From: Prevotella sp. P6B1
GTDB taxonomy: Bacteria; Bacteroidota; Bacteroidia; Bacteroidales; Bacteroidaceae
Assembly: GCF_000702825.1 (NCBI RefSeq)
Contig: NZ_JNKF01000015.1
Span: forward strand, 168,090 to 232,089
DNA length: 64,000 nt
Reading direction: 5' to 3'
Position 1 is the stretch's first letter. Every line of letters starts with the position of its first letter. This document shows, one piece after another, positions 1 to 9,492 of this stretch. Position numbers and translations under genes: made by a program. The notes beneath the pieces are model-generated. The model searched no databases and had not been told where the DNA came from. It saw only the letters and a list, made by a program, of their open reading frames with translations.

Positions 1-182
1 ATATGTCGGAAAGCCTCACTCTCGCCATGAATATCGGCCAGAAAGTGTTCTGTGCCTTTTGGCAGGGCCATGATGGCCTCTAAGTTTATAATCTCGGTAG
101 ATGCAGCGGCAACCGTTGGGAATGATTGCGACAAAAGCTGCAGATAGTGCAGATCGGTATCGTTGTTAGTGAGGTGTTTCAT
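1..182 (-). CDS. fbp: Fructose-1,6-bisphosphatase class III, N-terminal part (runs off the window)
   Basis: This is a partial gene; about 60 codons are visible from the ATG at 182. The start reads [19 protein letters not shown] and later [15 protein letters not shown], which matches the Firmicutes/Bacteroidetes class III fructose-1,6-bisphosphatase, a gluconeogenic enzyme that makes fructose-6-phosphate. The DIHGE segment belongs to the metallophosphatase metal-binding core. The ATG overlaps the stop codon of the upstream glycosyltransferase (ATGA at 179-182), so translation is probably coupled. The C-terminal part lies outside the window. The assignment rests on recognition of the N-terminal sequence. 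Confidence 0.85.
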   Translation of the reverse strand, partial: MKHLTNNDTDLHYLQLLSQSFPTVAAASTEIINLEAIMALPKGTEHFLADIHGESEAFRH

Positions 183-1252
183 ATCTTCAGATGATTTCTT
201 AGATTATTGCGCAATTTCTCAGTAGCCTTGTCGTCGAGTGGAGGAATGGGCATATAGCCCTCATCTAATAACACTTGCTCGCTGAGAACTTGTATCAGGC
301 GGGCGGCATTTTTGGTTAGTGTGGCTTCTTCCATCTTCTCGGCCAACTGTTCATCGTTCACGTTCTCGCGATACAGTTCGCGTGTCAGTTCTATGATACC
401 AAGCATGGTGGGCGTCTTGAGCATCTGTCGGATGATGCGCATCAGGAAGTCAGTCTGATTGCCTTGATAGTCGCCAACCAGTTCCTTGATGGGTTGTGGC
501 CTTTTATAGTTGTGGGGAAAATAAGCAGCAATCCGTGCGGTATCGATGAGTGGAGCCGAGAGGCCCAGTATACGGATACCATAATCGGTATAGTTGCTGA
601 TGTTTTCGTGTTCGGCATAGAGTAGCAACTGGCGCCAGTTGATAAGTCGTGGGTCCATCTCGTTGGTGTCAACCCAACGTTTGTCGCCCATGATACCAGC
701 TTTCAGGATGACCGTCATGGCCTTGATGGTGTGCTCATCCATCAATTCGAGTGTGTTCGAGTCGAGTATTTTCTGATAGATGGCAAACGTCTGCGAAACC
801 ATCTCGGCAGGGGTGATGGTATTGGTGGTAACAGCATTGCGTATCTCTTCTATGCGGGGATTCCAACACAAATTCTGGAAGCTCTCACGCTCCATCTTAC
901 CCATGGTAATTACTGCATAGGCTTTCTCTATGTAATCCTTCTTCGAGAAGAGAACCTCCAAACGATCGTTGGCACGCTGGAAACCTATCGCCCATGGTTC
1001 TAACTGTCCATGTAGGGTGATGACATAGCGGATGTTTAGTTTGCGGGCACAGCGCATGGCTTTAGTCTGCAATGACTGATTAATACCATGAATGTGTATC
1101 AAGTCAGCCTGTATGTCACGTGCCTGTTGGTAGAAGGATTTGTTGTTGTCGGCCACCATGATGTTGGCACTCTGTTTCAGTCCTTCTGCCAGCAGCTGAA
1201 CATGACGCTGTATCAGTTCGCTATTTTTGGGGTAGATATGTAATATATTCAT
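179..1252 (-). CDS. GT4-like glycosyltransferase N-terminal domain fused to an unrecognised helical C-terminus
   Basis: The first 130 residues resemble the acceptor-side Rossmann domain of GT4-type glycosyltransferases (start [10 protein letters not shown], then [11 protein letters not shown] and [12 protein letters not shown]). The usual second, nucleotide-sugar-binding domain with its E-x7-E motif is not visible; residues from about 150 to 357 are helical and I do not recognise them. The start at 1252 is chosen over an upstream in-frame codon at 1306 because it begins the beta strand directly. The gene overlaps the end of the upstream GT2 gene by 32 bases and the start of fbp by 4. It may act on a surface glycan together with the GT2 protein, but activity is uncertain. 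Confidence 0.6.
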   Translation of the reverse strand: MNILHIYPKNSELIQRHVQLLAEGLKQSANIMVADNNKSFYQQARDIQADLIHIHGINQSLQTKAMRCARKLNIRYVITLHGQLEPWAIGFQRANDRLEVLFSKKDYIEKAYAVITMGKMERESFQNLCWNPRIEEIRNAVTTNTITPAEMVSQTFAIYQKILDSNTLELMDEHTIKAMTVILKAGIMGDKRWVDTNEMDPRLINWRQLLLYAEHENISNYTDYGIRILGLSAPLIDTARIAAYFPHNYKRPQPIKELVGDYQGNQTDFLMRIIRQMLKTPTMLGIIELTRELYRENVNDEQLAEKMEEATLTKNAARLIQVLSEQVLLDEGYMPIPPLDDKATEKLRNNLRNHLKI

Positions 1253-1889
1253 ATCTGCTAAACTGGTTTTTCCAGAAAATACGCCAGCGCAATGCCTGTC
1301 GCTCAACGAACGATGGTTTTAGTTCGAAAAACTTCAGGATATCGATGGCAGCTGATTTCTTGATAATGATAAAATCGTATCGCCCCCAACGGTAGTGGTA
1401 GCGCTTGCGGGTTCTCACCTTTTTCAGTCGGCGCTCTATGCGCGTAATGTGGTCTTTGGCCTCATCTACGTCGTAGAAAGCTTGCAGTTTAATGCCTTTC
1501 TTGGTAAGATAGCCTAACGTCAGGTCGGCCGTATCATCCATACTATCGTTGATAGCCTGCAGAATATCTGCGTTTACCGGCGCATGACTGGCGTTGGCAA
1601 AGATTAGCCAATCGTTTTTTGCAGCCTTGATGCCAATGTTATAGGCCTGCTTTTTGCTCATGGCGTAGCCTTCGATCTTTGGCAAGAAGGTGGTATAGAG
1701 GTGGGGGTGATCTTTTTTGAGAAGCTTCAGTATATCGGGCGTCTCATCAGTAGAAGACTCATCAACCACCACAACCTCGTAGCCAGGCTGGTACTGCTGC
1801 ATAAGGTATGCCGTTAGGTTTTCCTGCAGCTCGTACGCCTGGTCGTACACGGTCATGATAACAGAGAATCTCCGTTCGTTTTTATTCAT
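1221..1889 (-). CDS. Glycosyltransferase family 2 protein
   Basis: This is a GT-A fold sugar transferase of about 222 residues. The N-terminus has the family hallmark FSVIMTVYDQ, then VVVVDESSTDETPD, where the aspartates bind the nucleotide sugar and metal. IFANASHAP occupies the place of the DxD region, so the usual DxD is altered. Residues after about 150 are basic (RIERRLKKVRTRKRYHYR), suggesting membrane-surface contact. The ATG at 1889 is preferred over an in-frame GTG at 1901. It lies between lysA (21 bases away) and the GT4-like gene, which it overlaps. The acceptor cannot be read from sequence. Confidence 0.75.
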   Translation of the reverse strand: MNKNERRFSVIMTVYDQAYELQENLTAYLMQQYQPGYEVVVVDESSTDETPDILKLLKKDHPHLYTTFLPKIEGYAMSKKQAYNIGIKAAKNDWLIFANASHAPVNADILQAINDSMDDTADLTLGYLTKKGIKLQAFYDVDEAKDHITRIERRLKKVRTRKRYHYRWGRYDFIIIKKSAAIDILKFFELKPSFVERQALRWRIFWKNQFSRYEYITYLPQK

Positions 1890-1910
1890 TTCACTTTTCA
1901 CTTTTCACTA

Positions 1911-3071
1911 TTACAGCTCATCGCTCATATACCCCTTGGGTAAACGGCGACAGTTATACTGCGATGCCATGATCTCACCATAGGCACCAGCCGATCGGAT
2001 GGCCAACAGGTCGCCACGTTTCGCCTTGTTAAGGTCAATCTGCTTGGCAAACACGTCGGTCGACTCGCAGATAGGACCTACCACATCGTAGGCTTCCATG
2101 GGCTCTTCGCTGGTGAGATTCTCTATCTTGTGGTATGCCTGATAGAGCGCAGGGCGAATCAAGTCAGTAAAACCGGCATCAACAATGGCGAACTTCTTTA
2201 CGGCACCTTCCTTAATATATAAGGTACGTGTGATAAGGCTTCCACACTGAGCTACAACGGCGCGCCCCAGTTCAAAATGTAGTGTCTGTCCTGGTTCCAG
2301 CTTCAGCTTCTTTGCGTATGTATCGAAGTACGCCTTGAAGTCGGGGATGGGTACACGGTTAGGATGGGCATAGTCAATACCCAGTCCGCCTCCCACGTTG
2401 ATATGCTCAACACGGATGCGGTGGCTGATGAGTTCCTGCTGCAACTCGTTGACACGGTTGCATAGGGCTTCAAAATCGCCCATGTCCAATATTTGTGATC
2501 CGATATGGAAGTGCAATCCCACAAACTTCACGTTCTCCAGTTTCTCAGCTTCTCGAATCACCTTCACCATATCGCGCATGGCGATACCGAACTTATTCTC
2601 GGCCAGACCGGTGGTGATGTTAGCATGGGTATGTGCGCCCACGTTTGGATTCAGACGGAAAGCCACACGAGCCACTTTTCCTTTGGCGGCTGCCAACTCG
2701 TTGATTACTTCAAGTTCAGGGATGCTCTCAACGTTAAAACAGAAAATGTCGTTGTCTAGTCCAAGTTTGATCTCCCAGTCACTCTTGCCTACACCAGCAT
2801 ATACAATCTTATCCTGCGGGAAGCCGGCTTTGATTGATGCCTCGACCTCGCCACCGCTCACGCAGTCGGCTCCCAGTCCAGCCTCTCGTATGATGCGCAG
2901 GATGCGTGGGTTAGCGTTAGCCTTTACTGCATAGTGCACCACAAAGCCTTCGTGTTTGCTGGCTTCGTTGTTAATTGTCTGTAATGTCTGGCGCAGCAGA
3001 GCTGTGTCGTAGTAGTAGAAAGGCGTTTCGATATCCTGAAGCCTCTCTACTGGGAAAATTCCTTTAGCCAT
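1911..3071 (-). CDS. lysA: Diaminopimelate decarboxylase
   Basis: A PLP enzyme of 386 residues that makes L-lysine from meso-diaminopimelate, the last step of lysine synthesis. Visible features are the PLP lysine in VHYAVKANANPRIL, the TIM-barrel segments FVGLHFHIGSQ and INVGGGLGIDY, and the substrate-binding CEST motif (GPICESTDVFAKQ). The glycine- and tyrosine-rich AGAYGEIMASQYN near the C-terminus is also typical. Length is normal for the family. It sits 49 bases after lysC in the same orientation, so the first and last steps of the branch are adjacent. Confidence 0.96.
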   Translation of the reverse strand: MAKGIFPVERLQDIETPFYYYDTALLRQTLQTINNEASKHEGFVVHYAVKANANPRILRIIREAGLGADCVSGGEVEASIKAGFPQDKIVYAGVGKSDWEIKLGLDNDIFCFNVESIPELEVINELAAAKGKVARVAFRLNPNVGAHTHANITTGLAENKFGIAMRDMVKVIREAEKLENVKFVGLHFHIGSQILDMGDFEALCNRVNELQQELISHRIRVEHINVGGGLGIDYAHPNRVPIPDFKAYFDTYAKKLKLEPGQTLHFELGRAVVAQCGSLITRTLYIKEGAVKKFAIVDAGFTDLIRPALYQAYHKIENLTSEEPMEAYDVVGPICESTDVFAKQIDLNKAKRGDLLAIRSAGAYGEIMASQYNCRRLPKGYMSDEL

Positions 3072-3120
3072 TGTCTCGTTTGTCTCTTTCTAATTTTTAC
3101 ATTTTTAATTTTTTACATCT

Positions 3121-4440
3121 TTACTTTTTAAAGATGGTGTCGCTCAGTTTCTGAAGTGCGCGTTTCTTGTCTTCCTCGCGAATCAGGAACGAGATGTTGT
3201 AGTTCGAACCTCCGTAGCTTACCATGCGTACAGGGATGTCCTTCAGGGCATCGAGTGCGATGGTCTCGAAACCTACATTGCTCCAATCCAGGTCGCCAAC
3301 CACGCAGATGATACACATATTGGTATCAACGGTAACGGTACCATACTTCTTCAATTCGTCAACAATCTCACCCAGATGTGCAGAGTTGTCGATGCTCATC
3401 GATACGCCAACCTCTGAGGTGCAAACCATGTCGATAGGAGTCTGGTAGCTCTCGAAAATCTCGAATACCTTGCGCAGGAAGCCGGTAGCCAGCAGCATAC
3501 GACTCGATTTGATCTTGATGGCTGTGATATTGTCCTTGGCAGCGATGGCCTTAATCTTACCATACTCGGTCTTGTTGCTGATGGTAGTACCCTCTGCATC
3601 AGGATCCATGGTGTTCAGCAAACGAACGGGGATTCCTGCATACTTAGCAGGCTGAACGCAGGTGGGGTGCAGAATCTTAGCACCGAAATAAGCCAGCTCG
3701 GCAGCCTCCTCGAAGTGCAACTGGTGAACAGGCTCAGTACCATCAACCACGCGTGGGTCGTTGTTGTGCATACCATCGATATCGGTCCAGATTTGGATCT
3801 CATCGGCACCGATAGCGGCACCAATCAGCGAAGCGGTATAGTCAGAGCCACCACGCTGCAGGTTGTCAATCTCGCCATAGGCATTGCGGCAGATGAAACC
3901 CTGAGTGAGGTAAACCTGTGCGCCCTCGTTCTCCTTCATCAAGGCAGCCAACTTCTCTTTGATATATACGGGATCGGGTTCAGCGTTCTTGTCGGTACGC
4001 ATAAAGTCGAGTGCGTTGAGCAATACGGCCTTGATACCAATCTCGTTCATGTAGTTAACCACCATATTGGTCGACATGATTTCGCCCTGAGCCACGATAC
4101 TCTTTTCCTCGAATGATGTAAAGAGCTCCTTGGTGAATGAACGCAGGTAGTCGAACTCTGATTTCAAGAACTCGCGTGTTTCAGCCTTAGTAGCATCCTT
4201 GGCGTAAAGCTCATCTACGTGCTTGTCGTACTTCTGCTCCAGACGGTTGATAACCTCGTTGGCACCATCGGGATTCTTCTTGTAGAGATAGTCTGAAATC
4301 TCTACCAGACTGTTAGTGGTGCCCGACATGGCTGAGAGCACTACGAAAACGGGTTCGTTAAACTTGGTGACAAGTGCAGTCACCTCTTTCATTCTCTCTG
4401 GACTGCCGACGGATGTTCCGCCGAATTTCATTACTTTCAT
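3121..4440 (-). CDS. lysC: Aspartate kinase (aspartokinase)
   Basis: It phosphorylates L-aspartate, the entry step to lysine, threonine, methionine and diaminopimelate. The N-terminal amino-acid kinase signature KVMKFGGTSVGSPERM is present, followed by the LQRGGSDYTASLIGAAI nucleotide/aspartate loop at about residues 195-210. The C-terminus carries two ACT domains (from about residue 300), which usually give feedback inhibition by lysine or threonine. At 439 residues it is a monofunctional enzyme with no homoserine dehydrogenase fusion. It precedes lysA and follows the ABC ATPase gene by 12 bases, so it is likely part of the same transcript. Confidence 0.96.
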   Translation of the reverse strand: MKVMKFGGTSVGSPERMKEVTALVTKFNEPVFVVLSAMSGTTNSLVEISDYLYKKNPDGANEVINRLEQKYDKHVDELYAKDATKAETREFLKSEFDYLRSFTKELFTSFEEKSIVAQGEIMSTNMVVNYMNEIGIKAVLLNALDFMRTDKNAEPDPVYIKEKLAALMKENEGAQVYLTQGFICRNAYGEIDNLQRGGSDYTASLIGAAIGADEIQIWTDIDGMHNNDPRVVDGTEPVHQLHFEEAAELAYFGAKILHPTCVQPAKYAGIPVRLLNTMDPDAEGTTISNKTEYGKIKAIAAKDNITAIKIKSSRMLLATGFLRKVFEIFESYQTPIDMVCTSEVGVSMSIDNSAHLGEIVDELKKYGTVTVDTNMCIICVVGDLDWSNVGFETIALDALKDIPVRMVSYGGSNYNISFLIREEDKKRALQKLSDTIFKK

Positions 4441-4452
4441 AAGCCTTATATA

Positions 4453-5142
4453 TTATTTGTTTTCTGCTTTCTTAATGATTACTTGCTCCATTTTTCCATC
4501 TTGGCATTGGAACGCCTTGCCAGGATACTTGTGTACCAGCGCAATGTTGTGAGTCGACATTACCACAGCTGTACCCGTCTCCGAGATTGTCTTCAACAGC
4601 TGCATGATACTGTCGGCGGTCTCCTTATCCAGATTGCCTGTAGGCTCATCAGCGATGATGAGCTTGGGCGTGTTCAGGATGGCGCGGGCAATAGCCACAC
4701 GCTGCTGTTCACCTCCCGACAACTCGTTGGGCATCATCATCTTCTTGTCTAGAAGTCCAATCTGAGTCAACACTTCGTCGATGCGCTGATTGATGGCGTC
4801 GTTATCTTTCCAGCCAATAGCCTTCAGCACAAATCGTAAGTTCTTATAGACAGTACGATCGTTCAGCAACTGGAAGTTCTGGAATACTACTCCCAACTCT
4901 CTACGCAAACCAGGAATATCCTTACGGCGGGTGGTCTTCAGGTCGCGCTCCAATACGGTGGCCTCGTCAGCCTCGTCGATATCCAGTTCACAGTAGAGGG
5001 TTTTCAGTAGTGAACTCTTTCCAGAGCCTACACGACCGATGATATACACCAGTTCGCCTTCGGCCACCTCGAAGTTCACTCCTTCAAGTACCTTCGTACC
5101 AGAATCCTGGTATACGTTTACATTCTTATAATTAATCAGCAT
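4453..5142 (-). CDS. ftsE: FtsE-like ABC transporter ATP-binding protein
   Basis: A 229-residue ABC ATPase. Walker A is [11 protein letters not shown] (about residues 35-45), the signature is [15 protein letters not shown] (about 142-156), and Walker B is [12 protein letters not shown], the form typical of the FtsE/LolD/MacB group. In Bacteroidetes this gene is usually annotated FtsE, which with FtsX activates cell-wall hydrolases at the septum; no ftsX lies here. It sits between hisIE and lysC on the same strand, an arrangement based on packing rather than function. LolD-type or other export roles cannot be excluded. Confidence 0.8.
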   Translation of the reverse strand: MLINYKNVNVYQDSGTKVLEGVNFEVAEGELVYIIGRVGSGKSSLLKTLYCELDIDEADEATVLERDLKTTRRKDIPGLRRELGVVFQNFQLLNDRTVYKNLRFVLKAIGWKDNDAINQRIDEVLTQIGLLDKKMMMPNELSGGEQQRVAIARAILNTPKLIIADEPTGNLDKETADSIMQLLKTISETGTAVVMSTHNIALVHKYPGKAFQCQDGKMEQVIIKKAENK

Positions 5143-5178
5143 ATCTAAAGTTCAATGCTCAATGTTCAATGTATAATG

Positions 5179-5823
5179 TTATTTCATTTTGCCTGCGGCT
5201 TTGGCTTCGCGGCGCTGCTTGTCCCAGTTGGGATCGTGGCGCTTGTGCAGTTCATCGGCCACCTGTTCGATACGCAGCCCCTTGCTAGTGAGCAGTACGG
5301 TGAGGTGATACAGCAGGTCGCTGGCCTCATAAACCAGATGCTCGTCGGTGCCGTTGGTGGCCTCGATAACAGTCTCTAAGGCCTCCTCGCCAACCTTCTG
5401 GGCTATTTTGTTGATACCATCTTTGAAGAGCTTAGTGGTATAGCTGCCCTCGGGCATCTCCTGGTGTCGCTTGTCGATAAAGTCCTGCAACTCGCTCAGG
5501 AAAGCTACGCCGCTGTCGTTGCTCTCGCCCCAACAGGTGTCGGTACCTGTGTGACAGGTTGGTCCGTCGGGCGTAGCCTTAACCAACAGAGTATCGTTAT
5601 CGCAGTCCACTTTGATATCTACCAGATGCAGAAAGTTGCCACTGGTCTCGCCTTTGGTCCAAAGGCAGTTGCGACTGCGGCTCCAGAATGTAACCTTCTT
5701 GGTGTCGATGGTCTTCTGGTAAGCCTCTTCGTTCATATATCCCAGCATCAGCACGTTCTTGGTCTGTGCATCCTGGATGATAGCGGGCACCAGGCCTCCG
5801 CTCTTTTCAAAATCTATCTTCAT
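5179..5823 (-). CDS. hisIE: Bifunctional phosphoribosyl-AMP cyclohydrolase / phosphoribosyl-ATP pyrophosphatase
   Basis: It carries out steps two and three of histidine synthesis. The HisI half (about residues 1-105) has the zinc-binding cysteines in CDNDTLLVKA and GPTCHTGTDTCW; the segment VTFWSRSRNCLWTKGETS is diagnostic. The HisE half (about 115-214) has the MazG-like helical signature GEEALETVIEA and DLLYHLTVLL. The HisI-HisE fusion is common in Bacteroidetes. It is the last of four his genes on this strand, 53 bases after hisF. Confidence 0.96.
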   Translation of the reverse strand: MKIDFEKSGGLVPAIIQDAQTKNVLMLGYMNEEAYQKTIDTKKVTFWSRSRNCLWTKGETSGNFLHLVDIKVDCDNDTLLVKATPDGPTCHTGTDTCWGESNDSGVAFLSELQDFIDKRHQEMPEGSYTTKLFKDGINKIAQKVGEEALETVIEATNGTDEHLVYEASDLLYHLTVLLTSKGLRIEQVADELHKRHDPNWDKQRREAKAAGKMK

Positions 5824-5876
5824 TTTCTATTATTGTTTCTTTATTTAAACTAGTCCTTTAGTCCTGTCGTCCGTTG

Positions 5877-6635
5877 CTAAACTCTCACATTGATGCCTTC
5901 GGATTTGAGGTACTGTTTTAATTCGGGGATGGGAATCTCGCCGAAGTGGAACACACTGGCAGCGAGGGCGGCATCGGCATGTCCTTCAATGAAGGTATCG
6001 CGGAAATGCTCCTTTTTGCCTGCACCACCGCTGGCGATGATGGGGATCGAGAGGTTGTCGGCCAACTCACGTAGAGCCTCGTTGGCATAGCCTTCTTTCA
6101 CACCATCGTGATCCATCGAGGTAAACAGTATCTCGCCTGCACCACGCTCCTGAGCCTCGTGCGCCCACTCAAACAGTCCGCGCTCTGTGCGCTCGCGTCC
6201 GCCCTTCAAGTAGCAATGCCACCCGTCGGCATCGAATCGTGCGTCGATGGCGCAAACGCATACCTGCGAGCCGAAACGATTGGTAATCTCGTCGATGAGC
6301 TCTGGTCTGCGGATGGCAGCGCTGTTCACACTCACCTTGTCGGCTCCGGCATACAGCAGTCGCTCTACATCGGCCAGCTCGTTAATGCCGCCACCTACGG
6401 TAAAGGGGATATTTATTTCCTTAGCCACACGTGTTACCATGTCGGTAAACGTTTTGCGTCCCTCGAAGCTGGCGGTAATATCTAAGAAGCAGAGCTCGTC
6501 GGCACCTTGCTCGCTGTAGGCTTTGCCCAGTTCAACGGGGTCGCCAGCCGAGCGCAGGTTTACAAAGTTGGTGCCTTTAACGGTCTCGCCGTCCTTTACA
6601 TCCAAACAGGGTATTATTCTTTTTGCTAATCCCAT
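5877..6635 (-). CDS. hisF: Imidazole glycerol phosphate synthase, cyclase subunit
   Basis: This TIM-barrel subunit uses ammonia delivered by HisH to make imidazole glycerol phosphate and AICAR. It shows [18 protein letters not shown], with the catalytic aspartate in PCLD, the phosphate loop VGGGIN, and a second catalytic aspartate near [15 protein letters not shown] is the C-terminal phosphate loop. MGLAKRI at 6635 matches the family start; another ATG at 6641 would overlap the hisA stop as ATGA and adds only two residues. Both are plausible. Confidence 0.95.
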   Translation of the reverse strand: MGLAKRIIPCLDVKDGETVKGTNFVNLRSAGDPVELGKAYSEQGADELCFLDITASFEGRKTFTDMVTRVAKEINIPFTVGGGINELADVERLLYAGADKVSVNSAAIRRPELIDEITNRFGSQVCVCAIDARFDADGWHCYLKGGRERTERGLFEWAHEAQERGAGEILFTSMDHDGVKEGYANEALRELADNLSIPIIASGGAGKKEHFRDTFIEGHADAALAASVFHFGEIPIPELKQYLKSEGINVRV

Positions 6636-6637
6636 AA

Positions 6638-7357
6638 TCATTCATCTAGCTTGATCAGTTCGCGAAGGTCGATCTTGCCTTCGTAAATGGCCTTTCCGAA
6701 TACTACGGCAGGTACGCCAATAGCTTCGAGGGCCTTGATATCTTCGATATTTGATACACCGCCACTGGCTATCAGGTGCAAGTCGGGGTATTTCTCCATG
6801 ATGCGTGCATACAGCTCGAAGGCAGGTCCGCTCAGGGTGCCGTCTTTCGAAATTTCGGTGCACAGCACATTCTTTACACCCGCATCCACGTATTTCTGTA
6901 GGAAAGGCAACAGATCCTCTTCCGAATCATCCTTCCAGCCATTAATGCTGATTTTGCCGTTACGTACGTCAGCTCCCAGAATAATGCGGTCGGCACCGTA
7001 TTTCTGGAGCCACCATGTAAACAGGGTGGGCTGTGTGACGGCTATCGATCCGATGGTCACCATCTTGGCACCAGCGTCGAAGGCTGCCTCGATATCGGTG
7101 TGGGTTTTAATGCCACCGCCAAAATCAACTACCAGATTGGTCTCAGTAGTAACATTGCTCAGCACCTTGCTGTTAACAATGTGTTTTGACTTGGCGCCAT
7201 CAAGGTCTACCATATGCAGACGCTTAAAGCCGATTTTTTCAAACTCGCGTGCCATTTCTAAAGGCTCGCCGTACTCGGTTTTCTGGTCGTAGTCGCCCTT
7301 GGTCAGTCGTACGCACTTACCAGCAATAATGTCGATAGCGGGAATCAGTTCAATCAT
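6638..7357 (-). CDS. hisA: Phosphoribosylformimino-5-aminoimidazole carboxamide ribotide isomerase
   Basis: The HisA isomerase (239 residues) opens the ribose ring of ProFAR by an Amadori rearrangement. The start [20 protein letters not shown] is characteristic, with the catalytic aspartate in PAID. The paired phosphate-binding loops VDFGGGIKT and IASGGVSN reflect the half-barrel duplication shared with HisF. It overlaps hisH by ATGA (7354-7357) and abuts hisF, so hisH-hisA-hisF are probably translationally coupled. Confidence 0.96.
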   Translation of the reverse strand: MIELIPAIDIIAGKCVRLTKGDYDQKTEYGEPLEMAREFEKIGFKRLHMVDLDGAKSKHIVNSKVLSNVTTETNLVVDFGGGIKTHTDIEAAFDAGAKMVTIGSIAVTQPTLFTWWLQKYGADRIILGADVRNGKISINGWKDDSEEDLLPFLQKYVDAGVKNVLCTEISKDGTLSGPAFELYARIMEKYPDLHLIASGGVSNIEDIKALEAIGVPAVVFGKAIYEGKIDLRELIKLDE

Positions 7358-7944
7358 AAGTCTATAAAGTTTTTAATAATCTGTTCGCCCACCTTACCAC
7401 TTTTTTCGGGGTGGAACTGGCAGGTATAGAAATTATCCTTGTGCATTGAGGCCGAGTAGGGCAGAATGTAGTCTGCCGTAGCGATGGTCTCGTTACATAC
7501 AGGCACATAGTAGGAGTGTACAAAGTAAACGTAAGGATGCTCGCCCAGATTCTTAAGAATAGGGTTTTCAGTTACTTGTAACTCGTTCCATCCCATGCAG
7601 GGCACCTTGTCCTCATGGCGCTCAGGCTGAAATCGCTTCACTTCGGCATCGAAAATGCCTATACACTCGGTATCGCCCTCCTCGGAGTGGCGGCACAGCA
7701 GTTGCTGCCCCACGCAGATACCGAATACGGGCTGCTTCAGGTCGCGAATCAGCAGGTCGAGCTTGCGAGCACGCAGATAGTCCATGGCTTCGCCAGCGTG
7801 ACCTTGTCCAGGAAACAGCACCTTGTCGGCCTTCATCAGCAGTTCAGCATCGTCAGTCAGCATGGGTTCGATACCCAGGCGCTTCAGTGCGTTCACCACC
7901 GAATAGATATTTCCTGCGTTGTATTTTACTATTGCAACTTGCAT
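7354..7944 (-). CDS. hisH: Imidazole glycerol phosphate synthase, glutamine amidotransferase subunit
   Basis: A class I glutamine amidotransferase of 196 residues that supplies ammonia to HisF. The nucleophile cysteine lies in PVFGICVGQQLL (about residue 77), the oxyanion loop is FPGQGHAGEAM, and the catalytic His-Glu pair is in CQFHPEKSG near the C-terminus. The N-terminus VAIVKYNAGN is typical. It overlaps hisA by four bases. The gene starts the his block and lies 24 bases downstream of purU, with which it could be cotranscribed. Confidence 0.96.
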   Translation of the reverse strand: MQVAIVKYNAGNIYSVVNALKRLGIEPMLTDDAELLMKADKVLFPGQGHAGEAMDYLRARKLDLLIRDLKQPVFGICVGQQLLCRHSEEGDTECIGIFDAEVKRFQPERHEDKVPCMGWNELQVTENPILKNLGEHPYVYFVHSYYVPVCNETIATADYILPYSASMHKDNFYTCQFHPEKSGKVGEQIIKNFIDL

Positions 7945-7968
7945 TCTTTTTTTTCTTTTGCTGAATTT

Positions 7969-8832
7969 TTAACTGAAGATGATCGTTTTGTTCTTGTACG
8001 TAAGAATTTTGCGCTGGATGTGCTTGCTCACGGCGTGTGAGAGCACAATTTTCTCCAGGTCCTTACCTTTGAGCACTAAGCTCTCAGGTGTGTCTTTGTG
8101 AGTGATGCGTGTCACATCCTGCTCAATGATTGGACCTGCATCCAGTTCTGCTGTCACATAGTGGCTGGTGGCACCGATGATCTTCACACCACGCTCGTAG
8201 GCCTGATGATAGGGTTTGGCACCGATGAATGCTGGCAGGAATGAATGGTGGATGTTGATGATATGGTGTGGATACTCAGCAATCATTTCGTCGCTGATAA
8301 TCTGCATGTAGCGTGCCAGTACAATGAACGAGATGTCCTCCTTCTTCAGCAGTTCCATCTCGGCCTTTTCTACTTCTTCCTTGTTCGAGTGGTCTTTCTT
8401 GATGCTCCATACGTAGTAGGGGATGCCGAACTGATCGGCTACATAGCGAAGATCCTCGTGGTTGGAAATAATACAGGGAATGTCGCAGTTGAACTCTCCT
8501 GCCTTCCAACGTGCCAGCAGGTCGTACAGGCAATGGCTCATCTTCGAAACGAAAATAGCCATGCGTGGACGCTTATCGCTGTAATACAGACTGAACTTCA
8601 TTTGGTAACGCTGCGCATAGAGGGTTGTGATATAGTCGTAGATCTTGTCGCGTGGAATCAAGAATCCTTCCAATTCCCACTCAATGCGCATAAAAAACAT
8701 ACCGTCGACCTTGTCCACATACTGGTCCAGATAAACGATATTTCCCTTATTATCGGTAATAAACTTGGTTACTTCCGAAATAATGCCCTGCTGATCGGGG
8801 CAGTGGAGTAGCAGAATTGCTGTTGTATCCAT
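7969..8832 (-). CDS. purU: Formyltetrahydrofolate deformylase
   Basis: It hydrolyses 10-formyltetrahydrofolate to formate and tetrahydrofolate, balancing one-carbon pools. An N-terminal ACT domain (LLHCPDQQGIISEVTKFI, about residues 7-85) is followed by a formyltransferase domain with the catalytic Asn-His-Asp set: NIHHSFLPAFIGAKPYHQAYERG and ATSHYVTAELDAGPIIEQD, split here only for description. Length (287) is normal. A caaagata box at 8870-8877 (TATCTTTG on this strand) fits a -7 element, although its -33 partner is weak. The gene heads the leftward his/lys run. Confidence 0.94.
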   Translation of the reverse strand: MDTTAILLLHCPDQQGIISEVTKFITDNKGNIVYLDQYVDKVDGMFFMRIEWELEGFLIPRDKIYDYITTLYAQRYQMKFSLYYSDKRPRMAIFVSKMSHCLYDLLARWKAGEFNCDIPCIISNHEDLRYVADQFGIPYYVWSIKKDHSNKEEVEKAEMELLKKEDISFIVLARYMQIISDEMIAEYPHHIINIHHSFLPAFIGAKPYHQAYERGVKIIGATSHYVTAELDAGPIIEQDVTRITHKDTPESLVLKGKDLEKIVLSHAVSKHIQRKILTYKNKTIIFS

Positions 8833-9014
8833 CTTTACTTACTTATTTTTACCTATAAAATTCAAGGCGCAAAGATACAAAAAAAGATTTTAAATCCTGC
8901 CAGAAAATGGATAAATATCTAAACTTTGCCAAAAATAGTGCTGCAAATCACTATATATGCAGTTTTTTTGCTATATTTGCAGCCGAAATTTTGAATACTA
9001 ACACGATTTTACGT

Positions 9015-9482
9015 ATGGAATATATGTCACAAGAGGGCTGGGACAAGCTCGTTAATGAACTGAAACAACTGGAGACGGTCGATCTTCCAGCCTGTAAGGA
9101 TGCTATCAGCGAAGCGCGTGATAAGGGCGACCTGAGCGAGAACTTCGAGTATCATGCTGCCAAGCGCGAGCAAGGTCGTCTGTTGGGACGTATCAGTTTC
9201 CTGCAGAAGGTGCTGGAGAATGCACGTGTCATCGATACCAACTTGTTGGGTAGCGATTGCGTAGGGCTGCTGAGTAAGGTTGAGATGACCAATTTAACCA
9301 ACAATGCTAAGATGACTTATACCATTGCCAGTCCTCACGAGGCAAATCTGCGTGAGGGAAAGATCAGTATCAAGTCGCCTATTGCTCAGGCGCTTCTGAA
9401 TAAGAAGGTGGGCGATGTGGTTGAGGTGCGTGTTCCTGCTGGTTTGGTGAAGTTGCGTATAGAAAATATCACATTAGGATAA
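9015..9482 (+). CDS. greA: Transcription elongation factor GreA
   Basis: GreA (155 residues) rescues backtracked RNA polymerase by stimulating transcript cleavage. The coiled-coil finger carries the acidic tip in EARDKGDLSENFEYHAAK, followed by the globular FKBP-like domain with SPIAQALLNKKVGDVVEV. The start MEYMSQEGWD matches the Bacteroidetes family; an upstream in-frame ATG at 8907 is rejected because it would add 36 unrelated residues. A -7-like TATATTTG lies at 8972-8979, giving a short leader. It is divergent from purU and is followed 10 bases on by a dehydrogenase gene. Confidence 0.95.
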   Translation: MEYMSQEGWDKLVNELKQLETVDLPACKDAISEARDKGDLSENFEYHAAKREQGRLLGRISFLQKVLENARVIDTNLLGSDCVGLLSKVEMTNLTNNAKMTYTIASPHEANLREGKISIKSPIAQALLNKKVGDVVEVRVPAGLVKLRIENITLG

Positions 9483-9492
9483 TAACACAAAA

